From: Lachnospiraceae bacterium
GTDB lineage: Bacteria > Bacillota > Clostridia > Lachnospirales > Lachnospiraceae
Direction: 5' to 3'
Assembly (NCBI GenBank): GCA_017387565.1
Contig: JAFOEY010000006.1
Coordinates: 62,001-126,000, forward strand
Length of the DNA: 64,000 nucleotides
Each line of letters starts with the position of its first letter. Position 1 is the stretch's first letter. Shown piece by piece: positions 17,825 to 27,736 of this stretch. The notes below the pieces were generated by a model. That model did no database searches, was not told the DNA's origin, and saw nothing but the letters and a program-made list of their open reading frames with translations. The position numbers and the translations under genes were made by a program.

Positions 17825-20675
17825 AAAAATCAGAGATTCCATCATTAATTTCATAACTTCCAGATATTTTATTTTAATTCTGATGTTTTGCATTTTAGGT
17901 TTCGTTTTAATCTATCGCATTTTTAATCTTCAGATTGTAAATGGTGAATCTTACCTGAATGAATTCACACTAAAAATCAAAAAGGAACGGAACATTCCCA
18001 GTACAAGAGGAAAAATATATGACCGCAAGGGTGAATTACTTGCATATAATGAACTTGCCTATTCCGTTACCATCGAAGATGTATATGAATCCGGCAGTAA
18101 TAAAAACGAACGTCTGAATAATACCATTTGTACTTTAGTCGAAATGATTGAAGAAAACGGAGATTCCATTGTCACGGATTTTAATATTATTATCGGTGAT
18201 AACGGAGAATATCAATTTGCCGTCAGTGGATCGCAACAGCAGCGTTTTTTAGCAGATGTCTATGGCAAAAAATATGTTGATGACATGACCTATGCCGAAA
18301 AAACGTCAACGCCGGATGATGTTATAAACTATCTCGCGGGAAAAAGTAAATTTGCAATCGGTGAATATGCAGTACCTAATAATCACAAGAGTACATTTCA
18401 GGTTGGAAAAGGATATAGCAGGGAGATGTTATTAAAAATCATCAACATCCGCTATGCCATGAGTTTAAACAGTTTCCAGAAATACATTGCAACAACGGTT
18501 GCAACTGACGTTTCAGACGAGACGGTTGCAGTCGTTATGGAAAATGCTGCAAGCTTAGATGGTGTATCCATTGCAGAAGATACGATCCGTAAATATGTTG
18601 ATGGTGTATATTTTTCTCATGTTATCGGTTATACCGGTAAGATATCGCAAACAGAACTGGAAGAACTCTCAAAAGAAAATGATTCCTATATTTCAACTGA
18701 TATTATCGGAAAAGCCGGTGTAGAATCCTATATGGAATCATACTTGCAGGGAAAAAAAGGCTCTGAAACAGTATATGTTAATAATATGGGAAAGGTTATT
18801 GAAACCAGCAACCGGATGGAACCAAGTGCCGGAAATGATGTTTATCTTACGATTGATAAAGATTTGCAGAAAGCGGTCTATAACTTACTGGAACAAAAAA
18901 TTGCCGGTATCCTGGTTTCAAAGATACGTAATATTAAAGAATATAATGCTCCTGAAAATGCATCGGCCAGCAGTATTGTCATTCCGATTGATGATGTGTA
19001 TTTTGCGTTGATTAACAATAGTATCATTGACATCGAACATTTTTCAAATGAAAATGCTACCGATTTGGAAAAAAGCATATATGCTACATTTGAAATAAAA
19101 CAGGAGCAGGTTTTATACTCTTTAAAATCCTTGTTAAATGACAATCCTCAGCCATATGATCAGCTTTCAAAAGAATATCAGGTTTATCAATTGTACATAA
19201 CTTCTTTACTTTCTGAAAAAGGAATTATTCTCTCGAGTGAAATTGATAAAAATGACCCGATATATATTGCATGGCACACGGACGAATCCATTAGTTTAAA
19301 AGAGTATTTATTACATCTGATTGCTATGAACTGGATTGATATTTCCAAGCTTGAATTGGAAAATCAGTATTCCGATTCAGAGGAAATTTATCAGGCTATG
19401 CAAAATGAATTGTTTGATTCCTTAAAAATAAGCAATGCTTTTCATAAAAAGTTGTATAAATATATGATTGCGGATAATACTGTATCCGGAAAATCCATTT
19501 GTTTATTGTTATATGATCAGGGAATTTTAACAGGAACAGCTGCTGAAAGGGCAACGGTTCAAAACGGAACCATCAGTCCATACAACTTTATACTTGGTAA
19601 GATTTCCAATCTGGAGATTACACCGGCCCAGCTTGCATTAGATCCCTGTTCCGGTTCCGTCGTGATTACCAATGTTAATAACGGAGAGATTTTAGCTCTG
19701 GTTTCGTATCCCGGGTATGACAATAATCGTATCAACAACTCGGAATATTATGCACGTTTAAATTCGGATTTATCACGTCCCCTATGGGATTATGCGACCC
19801 AGCAGACTTCGGCTCCCGGTTCTACCTTTAAAATGGTAACAGCCGCCGCATCTTTAGAAGAAGGCGTTGTAACAAATGGGGAAACAGTAACGTGTCATGG
19901 TATTTGGGAAACCATATCGCCGGCTGCAAAATGCTGGATCTACCCTTCAGCACACGGATCACTTACGGTATCCGGTGCCATTGAACATTCCTGTAACTAT
20001 TTCTTTTATGAAATGGGTTATCGGCTCGGTCTTTCAAATGGTGTTTATAATTCCGAATTAGGTCTTCAGAAACTGGCGTATTATGCAGATCAATTTGGTT
20101 TATCAGATAAATCCGGTGTTGAAATCACGGAAGAAGCACCACAAGTATCCGATACGGATTCAATCCGTTCTGCAATCGGACAAGGTACCAACAACTATAC
20201 AACCGTCGGACTTGCCAGATATGTTACTACAGTGGCAAACAGTGGGACATGTTATAATCTCAGTCTGTTGGATAAGGTAACCGATTCAAGCGGAAATGTA
20301 ATTGAAGATTTTAATCCAACGGTTCGAAATACGGTTTCTTTTAATTTATCAACGTGGAATGCGATTCATGCCGGCATGCGCAGAGTGGTAGAATCTAAAA
20401 GCTATTATGAAGGCATGAAAATCCGTGTAGCAGGAAAGACTGGTACCGCTCAGGAAAACAAAAGCCGTCCAAATCATGCACTCTTTGTAAGTTATGCTCC
20501 GTATGAAAGTCCGGAAATCAGTGTGACCACACGTATTGCGTTTGGATATGCTTCTGATTTTGCAGCACAGCTGACTCAGGACATTTACAAATATTATTAT
20601 CGCCTTGAAAATGTTGATGAGCTGATTGACGGAACTGCAACAGATACCAACACTAATATTTCAAATACAGATTAG
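17790..20675 (+). CDS. Class B penicillin-binding protein (PBP2/MrdA type) with large insertion
   Basis: The D,D-transpeptidase of the elongation machinery, partner of RodA encoded downstream. It has a short cytosolic tail, one membrane helix (about 25-45), then the pedestal/dimerisation domain. The transpeptidase motifs are STFK with Ser678, SCN with Ser734, and KTGTAQ near residue 883. At 961 residues it is far longer than E. coli PBP2 (about 630). Extra length lies in the 120-240 region and in a low-similarity segment at about 370-610, just before the catalytic domain. The start is GTG at 17790; TTG at 17817 is an alternative. Confidence 0.93.
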   Translation: MRKERAEAKLFRKIRDSIINFITSRYFILILMFCILGFVLIYRIFNLQIVNGESYLNEFTLKIKKERNIPSTRGKIYDRKGELLAYNELAYSVTIEDVYESGSNKNERLNNTICTLVEMIEENGDSIVTDFNIIIGDNGEYQFAVSGSQQQRFLADVYGKKYVDDMTYAEKTSTPDDVINYLAGKSKFAIGEYAVPNNHKSTFQVGKGYSREMLLKIINIRYAMSLNSFQKYIATTVATDVSDETVAVVMENAASLDGVSIAEDTIRKYVDGVYFSHVIGYTGKISQTELEELSKENDSYISTDIIGKAGVESYMESYLQGKKGSETVYVNNMGKVIETSNRMEPSAGNDVYLTIDKDLQKAVYNLLEQKIAGILVSKIRNIKEYNAPENASASSIVIPIDDVYFALINNSIIDIEHFSNENATDLEKSIYATFEIKQEQVLYSLKSLLNDNPQPYDQLSKEYQVYQLYITSLLSEKGIILSSEIDKNDPIYIAWHTDESISLKEYLLHLIAMNWIDISKLELENQYSDSEEIYQAMQNELFDSLKISNAFHKKLYKYMIADNTVSGKSICLLLYDQGILTGTAAERATVQNGTISPYNFILGKISNLEITPAQLALDPCSGSVVITNVNNGEILALVSYPGYDNNRINNSEYYARLNSDLSRPLWDYATQQTSAPGSTFKMVTAAASLEEGVVTNGETVTCHGIWETISPAAKCWIYPSAHGSLTVSGAIEHSCNYFFYEMGYRLGLSNGVYNSELGLQKLAYYADQFGLSDKSGVEITEEAPQVSDTDSIRSAIGQGTNNYTTVGLARYVTTVANSGTCYNLSLLDKVTDSSGNVIEDFNPTVRNTVSFNLSTWNAIHAGMRRVVESKSYYEGMKIRVAGKTGTAQENKSRPNHALFVSYAPYESPEISVTTRIAFGYASDFAAQLTQDIYKYYYRLENVDELIDGTATDTNTNISNTD

Positions 20676-20685
20676 GAGGTTTGCA

Positions 20686-21381
20686 ATGAACGGAAATGTA
20701 GTTATTAAAAGCTTTCCAAATGGTATTTCCGTAAAACTGTCTGATGAACCTGATTTTGAAAAAATACTGCAAGATACCAAAAATAGTTTTGAGAAAACAG
20801 CTTCCTTTTTCAAAAATGCATCCATTGTACTTCGTTTCGAAGGCCGCAGTTTAAAGGATGCAGAAATAGAAGCGCTGACTGAGGTAATAACCAAAGTCAG
20901 TCAGATAAACATCATTTGTGTGGTATGTACAAATAAAAATGAAGATATCTATTTTTCCAAATTACTGGAAGAAATAGAAAAGAAACCAGTCGAAGAGCCC
21001 CCAAAACCTAAAGGCGGTTGTTTTCAGTTTTATAAAGGAAGCTTAAAGGACGGCTTCTCTTTGGAAACAGAAGGCAATGTCATTGTTTTAGGAGATGTCC
21101 AAAAAGGTGCCGCTGTATTTGCCAAGGGCAATGTAATTGTTTTGGGTGCAATTTGCGGTACTGTTTTTGCAGGTCGAAAAGAAGATAATAACCGTTTTAT
21201 AGCGGCATTGGAATTTTCACCTGAAAACTTAAAAATCGGAAAGGTAAAATACCAGAAAGATAAAAAAGAAAAATTTACATTAAATAGAAAACAGCCGAAA
21301 ATTGCCTACATAAAAAAAGACAAATTTACATTTTCGGAACTGGACTTTACCAAAGAATTACCGGAATATAATTATAATTAA
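20686..21381 (+). CDS. minC: Septum site-determining protein MinC
   Basis: An FtsZ-polymerisation inhibitor. The N-terminal FtsZ-binding domain is followed after a linker (KKPVEEPPKPKG) by the C-terminal beta-helix with GNVIVLGDVQKGAAVFAKGN and the repeat GNVIVLGAICGTVFAG, which binds MinD. The ATG at 20686 is preceded by AGGAGG; the longer in-frame start at 20626 lies inside the PBP gene and is rejected. It has 231 residues. A lysine-rich tail of about 50 residues follows the beta-helix. Confidence 0.95.
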   Translation: MNGNVVIKSFPNGISVKLSDEPDFEKILQDTKNSFEKTASFFKNASIVLRFEGRSLKDAEIEALTEVITKVSQINIICVVCTNKNEDIYFSKLLEEIEKKPVEEPPKPKGGCFQFYKGSLKDGFSLETEGNVIVLGDVQKGAAVFAKGNVIVLGAICGTVFAGRKEDNNRFIAALEFSPENLKIGKVKYQKDKKEKFTLNRKQPKIAYIKKDKFTFSELDFTKELPEYNYN

Positions 21382-21416
21382 ATTCCGGGGGACGATAATG
21401 AAAATCGGAGGTTTCT

Positions 21417-22208
21417 ATGAGTGAAGTAATTGTCGTCACATCAGGTAAAGGTGGTGTAGGTAAAACCACAACAAGTGCAAATATTGGAACGGGACTTGCC
21501 GTTTTAGGAAAAAAAGTTGTTTTAATCGATACGGATATCGGATTACGCAACTTAGATGTTGTATTAGGACTGGAAAATCGGATTGTTTATAATCTGGTTG
21601 ATGTCATTGAAGGAAACTGCAGAATAAAACAGGCTCTAATTAAGGACAAGCGTTATCCCGGTCTGAGTTTGCTGCCAAGTGCACAAACCAGGGATAAAGA
21701 TGCAGTGAATCCCGAACAGATGAAAAAGCTGACAAAACAATTAAAAGAACAATTTGATTACATTATCTTAGACTGTCCCGCAGGAATTGAACAGGGCTTT
21801 AAAAATGCAATAGCAGGCGCAGACAGAGCGATTGTAGTAACAACTCCGGAGGTATCTGCCATCCGGGATGCAGACCGTATCATCGGTTTGTTAAATGCCT
21901 ATGAAATGGGACAGGTTGATTTAGTTATCAACAGATTACGGCCGGAAATGATAAAACGTGGTGATATGATGAGTATTGATGATGTTGTTGATATTTTATC
22001 CATTCATTTAATCGGCGCTATCTATGATGACGAAAATATTGTAATTTCAACCAATCACGGAGAACCATTAGTTTGTACAGACACCCCGGCAGGAAAAGCA
22101 TACATGAATATATGTAAACGAATACTCGGCGAAGATATCCCTTTGTATTCTCCCGAAAAAGAGAAATCAATCTGGTTTCGGTTAAATGGTATTTTTCAAA
22201 AAGTCTAA
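21417..22208 (+). CDS. minD: Septum site-determining ATPase MinD
   Basis: A membrane-binding ATPase that carries MinC. The deviant Walker A is SGKGGVGKTTTSANIG at residues 9-24, with DTDIGLRNLDVVLGLENR, Walker B YIILDCPAG, and a C-terminal amphipathic segment with KSIWFRLNGIFQ that should act as the membrane-targeting helix. At 263 residues it is normal. GGAGG precedes the ATG. Confidence 0.97.
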   Translation: MSEVIVVTSGKGGVGKTTTSANIGTGLAVLGKKVVLIDTDIGLRNLDVVLGLENRIVYNLVDVIEGNCRIKQALIKDKRYPGLSLLPSAQTRDKDAVNPEQMKKLTKQLKEQFDYIILDCPAGIEQGFKNAIAGADRAIVVTTPEVSAIRDADRIIGLLNAYEMGQVDLVINRLRPEMIKRGDMMSIDDVVDILSIHLIGAIYDDENIVISTNHGEPLVCTDTPAGKAYMNICKRILGEDIPLYSPEKEKSIWFRLNGIFQKV

Positions 22209-22228
22209 ATATCAGGGAGGTATTCATT

Positions 22229-22444
22229 ATGCGTAATTTGTGGTCTTTTAAAAAGAAAAAATCCAGCCAGATTGCAAAAGATCGGTTAAAAATACTCTTG
22301 ATTTCGGATCGAATCGACTGTTCGCCGGAAGTTATGGAAATGATAAAAAAAGAAATTGCTAAAGTACTATGTAAATATATGCAGATTGATACCAGTACAT
22401 TGGAATTGGAGTTTTCAAAACGAAAAATCAATGTATTCTGGTAA
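22229..22444 (+). CDS. minE: Cell division topological specificity factor MinE
   Basis: 71 residues, shorter than the 88 of E. coli. The N-terminal SSQIAKDRLKILLISDR is the conserved anti-MinCD helix/strand; the C-terminal half (MEMIKKEIAKVLCKYMQID) is the topological specificity domain. Its presence suggests an oscillating or gradient-forming MinCDE system rather than the MinJ/DivIVA arrangement of Bacillus. GGGAGG precedes the ATG. Confidence 0.93.
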   Translation: MRNLWSFKKKKSSQIAKDRLKILLISDRIDCSPEVMEMIKKEIAKVLCKYMQIDTSTLELEFSKRKINVFW

Positions 22445-22465
22445 AGAAACTGTAGGAGAGAAACT

Positions 22466-23578
22466 GTGTTTAAACGATATCGCGTAATTGATTACAATTT
22501 CAAATTGGTAGTCATGCTGATTGCTATTTCCATCATTGGAATTTTAGCAATCGGCAGCGCTAATTCCGAGGTTCAGTCCAAGCAGATGATGGGATTGATT
22601 GTCGGTGTTTTTTTAATGGTAGTATTATCTTTGTTCGATTATCACATTTTTTTGAGATTCTATTGGATTATTTATTTTTTCAATTTCGGATTATTGTTAC
22701 TGGTTAATTTTATCGGTGATTCTTCCAATAATGCCCAGCGTTGGATTACCATTGCCGGTGTTCGTTTTCAGCCTTCCGAGACTGCCAAAATTTTATTGAT
22801 TTTATTTTATGCACAGTATATTATGAAACATAAGGAACATTTTAATACTTTTAAAAATCTGCTTTTTATGGTATTATTATTCATTCCGCAATGGTATCTG
22901 ATTTATAAGCAGCCGGACTTGTCCACAAGTATCATGCTGATTATTATTTTCTGCATTCTGTTGTATGCCGGTGGGCTGAATTATAAAATTATATTCGGAG
23001 CACTTGCCATAATTATACCTATTGGTGTCATATTATTATCACTGATTTTGCAGGAAGATCAAAAGATTATCAAAGATTATCAGCAAAATCGTATTATGGC
23101 ATGGCTGCATCCGGATGAATATGTCAATACCGAAGGATACCAGCAAAACAATTCCAAAATCGCCATCGGTTCCGGCAGATTAACAGGAAAAGGCTTAAAT
23201 AACAATGAAATCGCATCGGTGAAAAACGGAAATTTTATTTCCGAACCACAGACAGACTTTATTTTTGCTGTAATAGGTGAAGAATTAGGATTTATTGGAG
23301 GATGTGTTGTTATTATTTTATCAATGTTAATTGCCATTGAATGTGTTTTAGTGGCGAAAAGAGCACCTGATATAGAAGGTGCCGTCATATGTATTGGTAT
23401 GGCAACGATTATTGGCTTTCAAAGCTTTATGAACATTGCTGTGGCAACCGGATTAATGCCAAATACCGGTCTGCCATTACCATTTGTCAGCTATGGTCTT
23501 ACTTCCTTGTTAAGTTTATATATTGGAATGGGGTTTGTTTTAAATATTCGGTTACAGGGAGTACGTAAATACAGTTAG
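22466..23578 (+). CDS. rodA: SEDS peptidoglycan glycosyltransferase RodA
   Basis: A lipid II polymerase of the elongasome. The 370 residues contain about ten membrane helices with SEDS motifs: [18 protein letters not shown] (about 92-109), QPDLSTS, and the C-terminal [19 protein letters not shown]. The start is GTG at 22466 with AGGAGAG upstream. Its position after the PBP and min genes marks it as RodA rather than FtsW. Confidence 0.95.
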   Translation: MFKRYRVIDYNFKLVVMLIAISIIGILAIGSANSEVQSKQMMGLIVGVFLMVVLSLFDYHIFLRFYWIIYFFNFGLLLLVNFIGDSSNNAQRWITIAGVRFQPSETAKILLILFYAQYIMKHKEHFNTFKNLLFMVLLFIPQWYLIYKQPDLSTSIMLIIIFCILLYAGGLNYKIIFGALAIIIPIGVILLSLILQEDQKIIKDYQQNRIMAWLHPDEYVNTEGYQQNNSKIAIGSGRLTGKGLNNNEIASVKNGNFISEPQTDFIFAVIGEELGFIGGCVVIILSMLIAIECVLVAKRAPDIEGAVICIGMATIIGFQSFMNIAVATGLMPNTGLPLPFVSYGLTSLLSLYIGMGFVLNIRLQGVRKYS

Positions 23579-23592
23579 GAGAGGGGTATTTT

Positions 23593-23988
23593 ATGAACAT
23601 TGCATTGATCGCACATGATGCAAAGAAAAAACTTATGCAGAATTTTTGTATTGCATATCGAGGTATTTTAAGTAAAAATGAGTTATATGCAACCGGTACA
23701 ACCGGCAGATTGATTGAAGAAGTAACAAATTTAACAATTCATAAATATCTTGCCGGTCATTTGGGAGGTGAGCAGCAGATTGGTGCTCAGATTGAACATA
23801 ATCAAATTGATCTAGTTATCTTTTTGAGAGATCCGCTTACGCCCAAAAGTCATGAGCCGGATGTTAATAATGTTGTAAAACTATGTGATATGCACAACAT
23901 TCCGCTTGCCACGAATTTGGCATCTGCAGAACTATTGATAAAATCACTTGACAGAGGAGATCTCGAGTGGCGTGAAATGTACAAATAA
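23593..23988 (+). CDS. mgsA: Methylglyoxal synthase
   Basis: Converts dihydroxyacetone phosphate to methylglyoxal plus phosphate, a bypass of lower glycolysis when phosphate is short. Residues HDAKKKLM (8-15), [17 protein letters not shown] and the catalytic aspartate in VIFLRDPL are diagnostic; 131 residues is normal. AGGAGAGG precedes the ATG. The 3' end overlaps the next gene by 17 nt. Confidence 0.96.
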   Translation: MNIALIAHDAKKKLMQNFCIAYRGILSKNELYATGTTGRLIEEVTNLTIHKYLAGHLGGEQQIGAQIEHNQIDLVIFLRDPLTPKSHEPDVNNVVKLCDMHNIPLATNLASAELLIKSLDRGDLEWREMYK

Positions 23989-24958
23989 ACTTACATGTAT
24001 CTTAGTGTGCATGACGATTTTAATTTCATCCGTATTAACTGGATGTGAAAAAACAAAGCCATATAGTATGGCATATGATTTAAACAGTTCCGTTTCCGCA
24101 TACCGTTTTAACGGTATGGATAAAGGAGACCGTGCTGCTTTTTTTGCTGAGGATTTATGCGTTATTACCGATTCGGTATCCAATAATGAATTGGTTGATA
24201 CATCGCAATCCGAAGCGGTTCTTTTATGTGATTTAAACAATCGCGAAGTTCTCTATAATAAAAATGGCACAGAACAATTAAATCCTGCCAGTCTGACAAA
24301 GGTTATGACAGCTATTATTGCTTTAAAATACGGCAATCTGGATGACATATTAACTGCATCGCCTAATGTTACCATTCAGGAATCGGGCGCAAGTCTTGTT
24401 GGTATCGCTCCCGGTGATACGATGACACTGGATCAGGCTCTTCATGCATTGTTGATCGCATCCGGTAATGATGCTGCAGTAATGATTGCTGAATATATTT
24501 CCGGTAGTGTCGATCAGTTTGTCGAGCTAATGAATCAGGAAGCGCTTGCTCTTGGTGCCACGAATTGTCATTTTATGAATCCCCATGGCTTAACACAGGA
24601 TGCTCATTATGTTACGGCATATGATATGTATCTGATTTTTAATGAAGCAATTAAATATGATGAATTTATTCAGATTATTTCATCGAATGAATATACCGGT
24701 GTCTATCATGACGCACTTGGCGAACCAAAAGAATTGTCATTCAAGTCCACAAATTATTTTATAAACGGCAATCATAGTGTGCCCGGTGGAGTTGTAGTAA
24801 TCGGCGGTAAAACCGGTACAACTAGTGCGGCAGGAAATTGTCTTGTACTTTTATCAAAGGATTCTTACGGTAATCCTTATATTTCCGTAATATTGAAATG
24901 TTCACAAAGAGACTTTTTATATGATGAAATGTATCAATTAATCTCTACCATAAATTAA
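23972..24958 (+). CDS. D-alanyl-D-alanine carboxypeptidase, lipoprotein form
   Basis: A penicillin-binding protein of the DacF/S11 family that trims the terminal D-Ala of peptidoglycan stem peptides. The N-terminus is a lipoprotein signal with lipobox LTGC. Catalytic motifs are SLTK in [14 protein letters not shown] in ASGNDAAV, and KTG in [14 protein letters not shown] at 23972 is chosen because GAGGAGA at 23954-23960 gives 11-nt spacing; TTG at 23948 lies before that site. The 328-residue protein lacks the usual C-terminal beta domain and membrane anchor of DacF, consistent with lipid anchoring. Confidence 0.92.
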   Translation: MKCTNKLTCILVCMTILISSVLTGCEKTKPYSMAYDLNSSVSAYRFNGMDKGDRAAFFAEDLCVITDSVSNNELVDTSQSEAVLLCDLNNREVLYNKNGTEQLNPASLTKVMTAIIALKYGNLDDILTASPNVTIQESGASLVGIAPGDTMTLDQALHALLIASGNDAAVMIAEYISGSVDQFVELMNQEALALGATNCHFMNPHGLTQDAHYVTAYDMYLIFNEAIKYDEFIQIISSNEYTGVYHDALGEPKELSFKSTNYFINGNHSVPGGVVVIGGKTGTTSAAGNCLVLLSKDSYGNPYISVILKCSQRDFLYDEMYQLISTIN

Positions 24959-24998
24959 TTGTGACATATTTTCAATTCCTAAAACAGGAGTGTTCATT

Positions 24999-26408
24999 TT
25001 GGCAAAAAAAAAGAAAAAAAAGAAAAATAATAATCTTATCAATCTTAATCAAAGACGAAGATTTTCAAATATAAATATTGGTGTCATCATATTTGCAGTC
25101 ATGTTTATCTATATTGTAATTTGTGTAGTTTTATTTTTTACAAAAGGACATGTCAACAGATATGAGGTAAAAAAGGGGTCTCTAAGTCTGTCAAATGTCT
25201 ATACCGGACTAATTTTACGTGATGAAGAAATTGTCAGCGCAACGAACTCCGGATATATTAATTATTTTGCACATGAAGGTGAACATGTGGCTTGCGGGGA
25301 TTTGATTTATTCCTTGGATCAGACCGGACACATGGCTGACATTATGCAGGATTCGACTTCAAGCGAAATGCTTTCTGCCAATGATTTAAAAGAATTACGC
25401 AATGATTTCATTGATTTTTCTCATAATTATTCTGACCAGAAATTTAATGTTACATATGATTTTTCTTATGATGCTCTTGGCAGTGTATTAAAACTTACCA
25501 ATTACAATATGCTGAGCAATTTAAAAAGCTCTGATTATAAGGGGAATGTTGATTTCTTTTACGCACCACAAAGTGGTGTTGTTGTATATAACATTGATGG
25601 TTATGAGGATAAAACACCGGATTCGATTACAATCGATGAAATAAAAGAGCTTAGCGATGATGCAAAAACACAGCTAAATGATAATGAACTGATTGGAGAT
25701 AATGATCCGGTATATAAAATCATACATTCTGAAAAATGGTCTATTGTTGTTTTGGTGGAAACAAATCGGATTGCTCAATTAGAAGAAGAAGGCTATGTGG
25801 AAGTAAAGTTTTTGAAAAATCAAAATATTTCCTGGGCTAAGGTTAATGTATTAGAACGTGGTGCCGTGCAATCCCTGGTTGAATTACAGTTAAATAATTC
25901 CATGATTTCCTTTGCCAAAGACCGACTTTTAGATATTGAAATCATACTGGAAAATGAAAACGGTTTGAAGATTCCGAACAGTTCTATCGTAGAAAAAGAA
26001 TTTTATCTTATCCCGAAAGAATACGCTGCTATCGATGAAAAGGGAAATGTTGAATATTTTATGCGTGAAACAGTTGATGAAAACGGTGCTGTTATCACGG
26101 AAAAGCTTGACATTCCAATTTATTCTGAGAGTGAAACGGATTACTATGTTGATACTTATTCTTTACGTGTCGGTGACAATATTTGTAAACCTGATTCAAT
26201 GGATAAATATCCTATTAGTAAAGTTGGGACCTTAATCGGTGTTTACAATATCAATAAGGGATTTGCAGATTTTAAAGAAATTACTATTCTATATTCCAAT
26301 GATGAATATTCGATTGTAAAGTCTAATACCAATTACGGTTTGCTGGAATATGATTATATTGTTCTGGATGCTGAAAGTATTAATGAAGATGATTTTATTA
26401 ATGAATAA
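24999..26408 (+). CDS. HlyD-like membrane-anchored protein, sepF-linked
   Basis: 469 residues: a lysine/asparagine-rich start (seven consecutive Lys), one membrane helix (about 25-47), then a long extracytoplasmic region. GYINYFAHEGEHVACGDLIY resembles the barrel-sandwich hybrid of HlyD adaptors, and VVYNIDGYED matches the second half of such a domain. No partner transporter gene is adjacent. The family is commonly found just before yggS-sepF in Clostridia, suggesting an envelope or division role; this is inference. TTG at 24999 has CAGGAG 8 nt upstream. The start is followed by long A runs where slippage could occur. Confidence 0.75.
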   Translation: MAKKKKKKKNNNLINLNQRRRFSNINIGVIIFAVMFIYIVICVVLFFTKGHVNRYEVKKGSLSLSNVYTGLILRDEEIVSATNSGYINYFAHEGEHVACGDLIYSLDQTGHMADIMQDSTSSEMLSANDLKELRNDFIDFSHNYSDQKFNVTYDFSYDALGSVLKLTNYNMLSNLKSSDYKGNVDFFYAPQSGVVVYNIDGYEDKTPDSITIDEIKELSDDAKTQLNDNELIGDNDPVYKIIHSEKWSIVVLVETNRIAQLEEEGYVEVKFLKNQNISWAKVNVLERGAVQSLVELQLNNSMISFAKDRLLDIEIILENENGLKIPNSSIVEKEFYLIPKEYAAIDEKGNVEYFMRETVDENGAVITEKLDIPIYSESETDYYVDTYSLRVGDNICKPDSMDKYPISKVGTLIGVYNINKGFADFKEITILYSNDEYSIVKSNTNYGLLEYDYIVLDAESINEDDFINE

Positions 26409-26426
26409 GCCGAAAGAAGGTAGAAT

Positions 26427-27125
26427 ATGCTAACAAATAATTATGACGTTGTTTTAAATAACATCGAAAAAGCCTGCAAAAAAGCCGGGCGAGCTTCAGA
26501 GGATGTTACATTAATTGCAGTAAGTAAGACAAAACCTGTGACTATGCTTCAGGAAATCTATGATCATGGATGTAGGGATTTTGGCGAAAATAAAGTGCAG
26601 GAACTAGTTGATAAATATGAGGTCCTTCCAAAAGATATCAAATGGCATATGATTGGTCATCTGCAGAGAAACAAAGTAAAATATATCGTTGATAAAGTTT
26701 CTTTGATTCACAGTGTTGACAGTCTGAGACTTGCCGAAGAAATCAGTAAAGAAGCTCTTAAAAAAAATGTCGAAGTTAATATTTTGGTTGAGGTCAATGT
26801 AGCAAATGAAGAAACAAAATTTGGTACAACTTCACAAGAAGCCATCGAATTGGTTGATGCAATTTCCAAATTACCCGGCATTCATATCAAAGGTTTAATG
26901 ACAATTGCACCATATGTAGAGGATTCGGAGCAAAATCGACAATATTTTGCGCAATTAAAGCAATTATCTGTTGACATAATTACCAAAAACATTGATAATA
27001 TATCTATGGATATTCTTTCTATGGGAATGTCAGGAGATTATGAAGTCGCTGTAGAAGAAGGTGCCACATATGTTAGAGTAGGAACCGGAATTTTTGGCGA
27101 AAGAGATTATAGTATAAAGCAATAA
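26427..27125 (+). CDS. PLP homeostasis protein YggS/YlmE
   Basis: A COG0325 single-domain PLP-binding barrel of 232 residues. The PLP lysine lies in LIAVSKTKP (about residue 34), with DFGENKVQEL, WHMIGHLQRNK and LSMGMSGDYEVAVEEG following. The family controls free PLP and amino-acid balance and has no known catalysis. It sits directly before sepF, as ylmE does in Bacillus. Confidence 0.96.
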   Translation: MLTNNYDVVLNNIEKACKKAGRASEDVTLIAVSKTKPVTMLQEIYDHGCRDFGENKVQELVDKYEVLPKDIKWHMIGHLQRNKVKYIVDKVSLIHSVDSLRLAEEISKEALKKNVEVNILVEVNVANEETKFGTTSQEAIELVDAISKLPGIHIKGLMTIAPYVEDSEQNRQYFAQLKQLSVDIITKNIDNISMDILSMGMSGDYEVAVEEGATYVRVGTGIFGERDYSIKQ

Positions 27126-27143
27126 AGTAATAGGAGAAAAGAC

Positions 27144-27656
27144 ATGAGTGTAATGGATAAATTTTTGTCATCTATCAAATTTGGTGATGATGATATGGAC
27201 GATGATGATTTTGACGGATATGATGATGAAGAGGATGAAATCGAAGAAGTGCCGCGTAAAAGAGCTTCTGTAAAAGCGGACAATGACTTTGAGGATGAAA
27301 AGCCCAAGTCAAAACCCATTTCCAAGGTAACGCCTCTGAAACAAGTGAGAAAGACAGGTGCAAACGGTATGGAAGTATGTGTGATTAAACCTACATCAGT
27401 TGACGATGCGCGTGAAATTACAGAGACATTGTTACAAAACAGAACAGTGGTATTAAATTTAGAAGGTCTTGATGTTGATATTGCTCAGAGAATTATTGAT
27501 TTTACATCAGGTTCCTGCTTTGCAATCGGCGGCAACTTACAAAAGATTTCGCATTTTATCTTAATTATTACTCCGCCAAGTGTTGATATTTCAGGAGATT
27601 TTCAGGAACTTCTTTCCGGATCCTTTGAAGTTCCCGGATTAAATCCCGGATTATAA
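27144..27656 (+). CDS. sepF: Cell division protein SepF
   Basis: An FtsZ-binding protein that anchors and bundles FtsZ filaments. An N-terminal segment is followed by a very acidic stretch (Asp/Glu-rich, about 12-32), a basic linker, and the conserved C-terminal domain (about 75-160) with VVLNLEGLDVDIAQRIIDFT and GSCFAIGGNLQKIS. It has 170 residues, and AGGAG lies upstream. A strong terminator follows within 30 nt, closing the operon. Confidence 0.95.
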   Translation: MSVMDKFLSSIKFGDDDMDDDDFDGYDDEEDEIEEVPRKRASVKADNDFEDEKPKSKPISKVTPLKQVRKTGANGMEVCVIKPTSVDDAREITETLLQNRTVVLNLEGLDVDIAQRIIDFTSGSCFAIGGNLQKISHFILIITPPSVDISGDFQELLSGSFEVPGLNPGL

Positions 27657-27680
27657 TGTAGATGATTATTGAAAAAGAAG

Positions 27681-27712
27681 GAGTATTGTATTAATTTACA
27701 ATACTCTTTTTT
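27681..27712 (+). terminator. Intrinsic terminator after sepF
   Basis: A perfect 10-bp stem, GAGTATTGTA with TACAATACTC, around a TTAATT loop, followed by six T. It separates the division cluster from aroB. Confidence 0.93.
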
Positions 27713-27736
27713 AACGAAAAAAAGGAGATTTTATTC

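Noticed and set aside
20626-20685. Longer minC start inside the PBP gene
   Set aside because: AGGAGG at about 20674-20679 points to the ATG at 20686.
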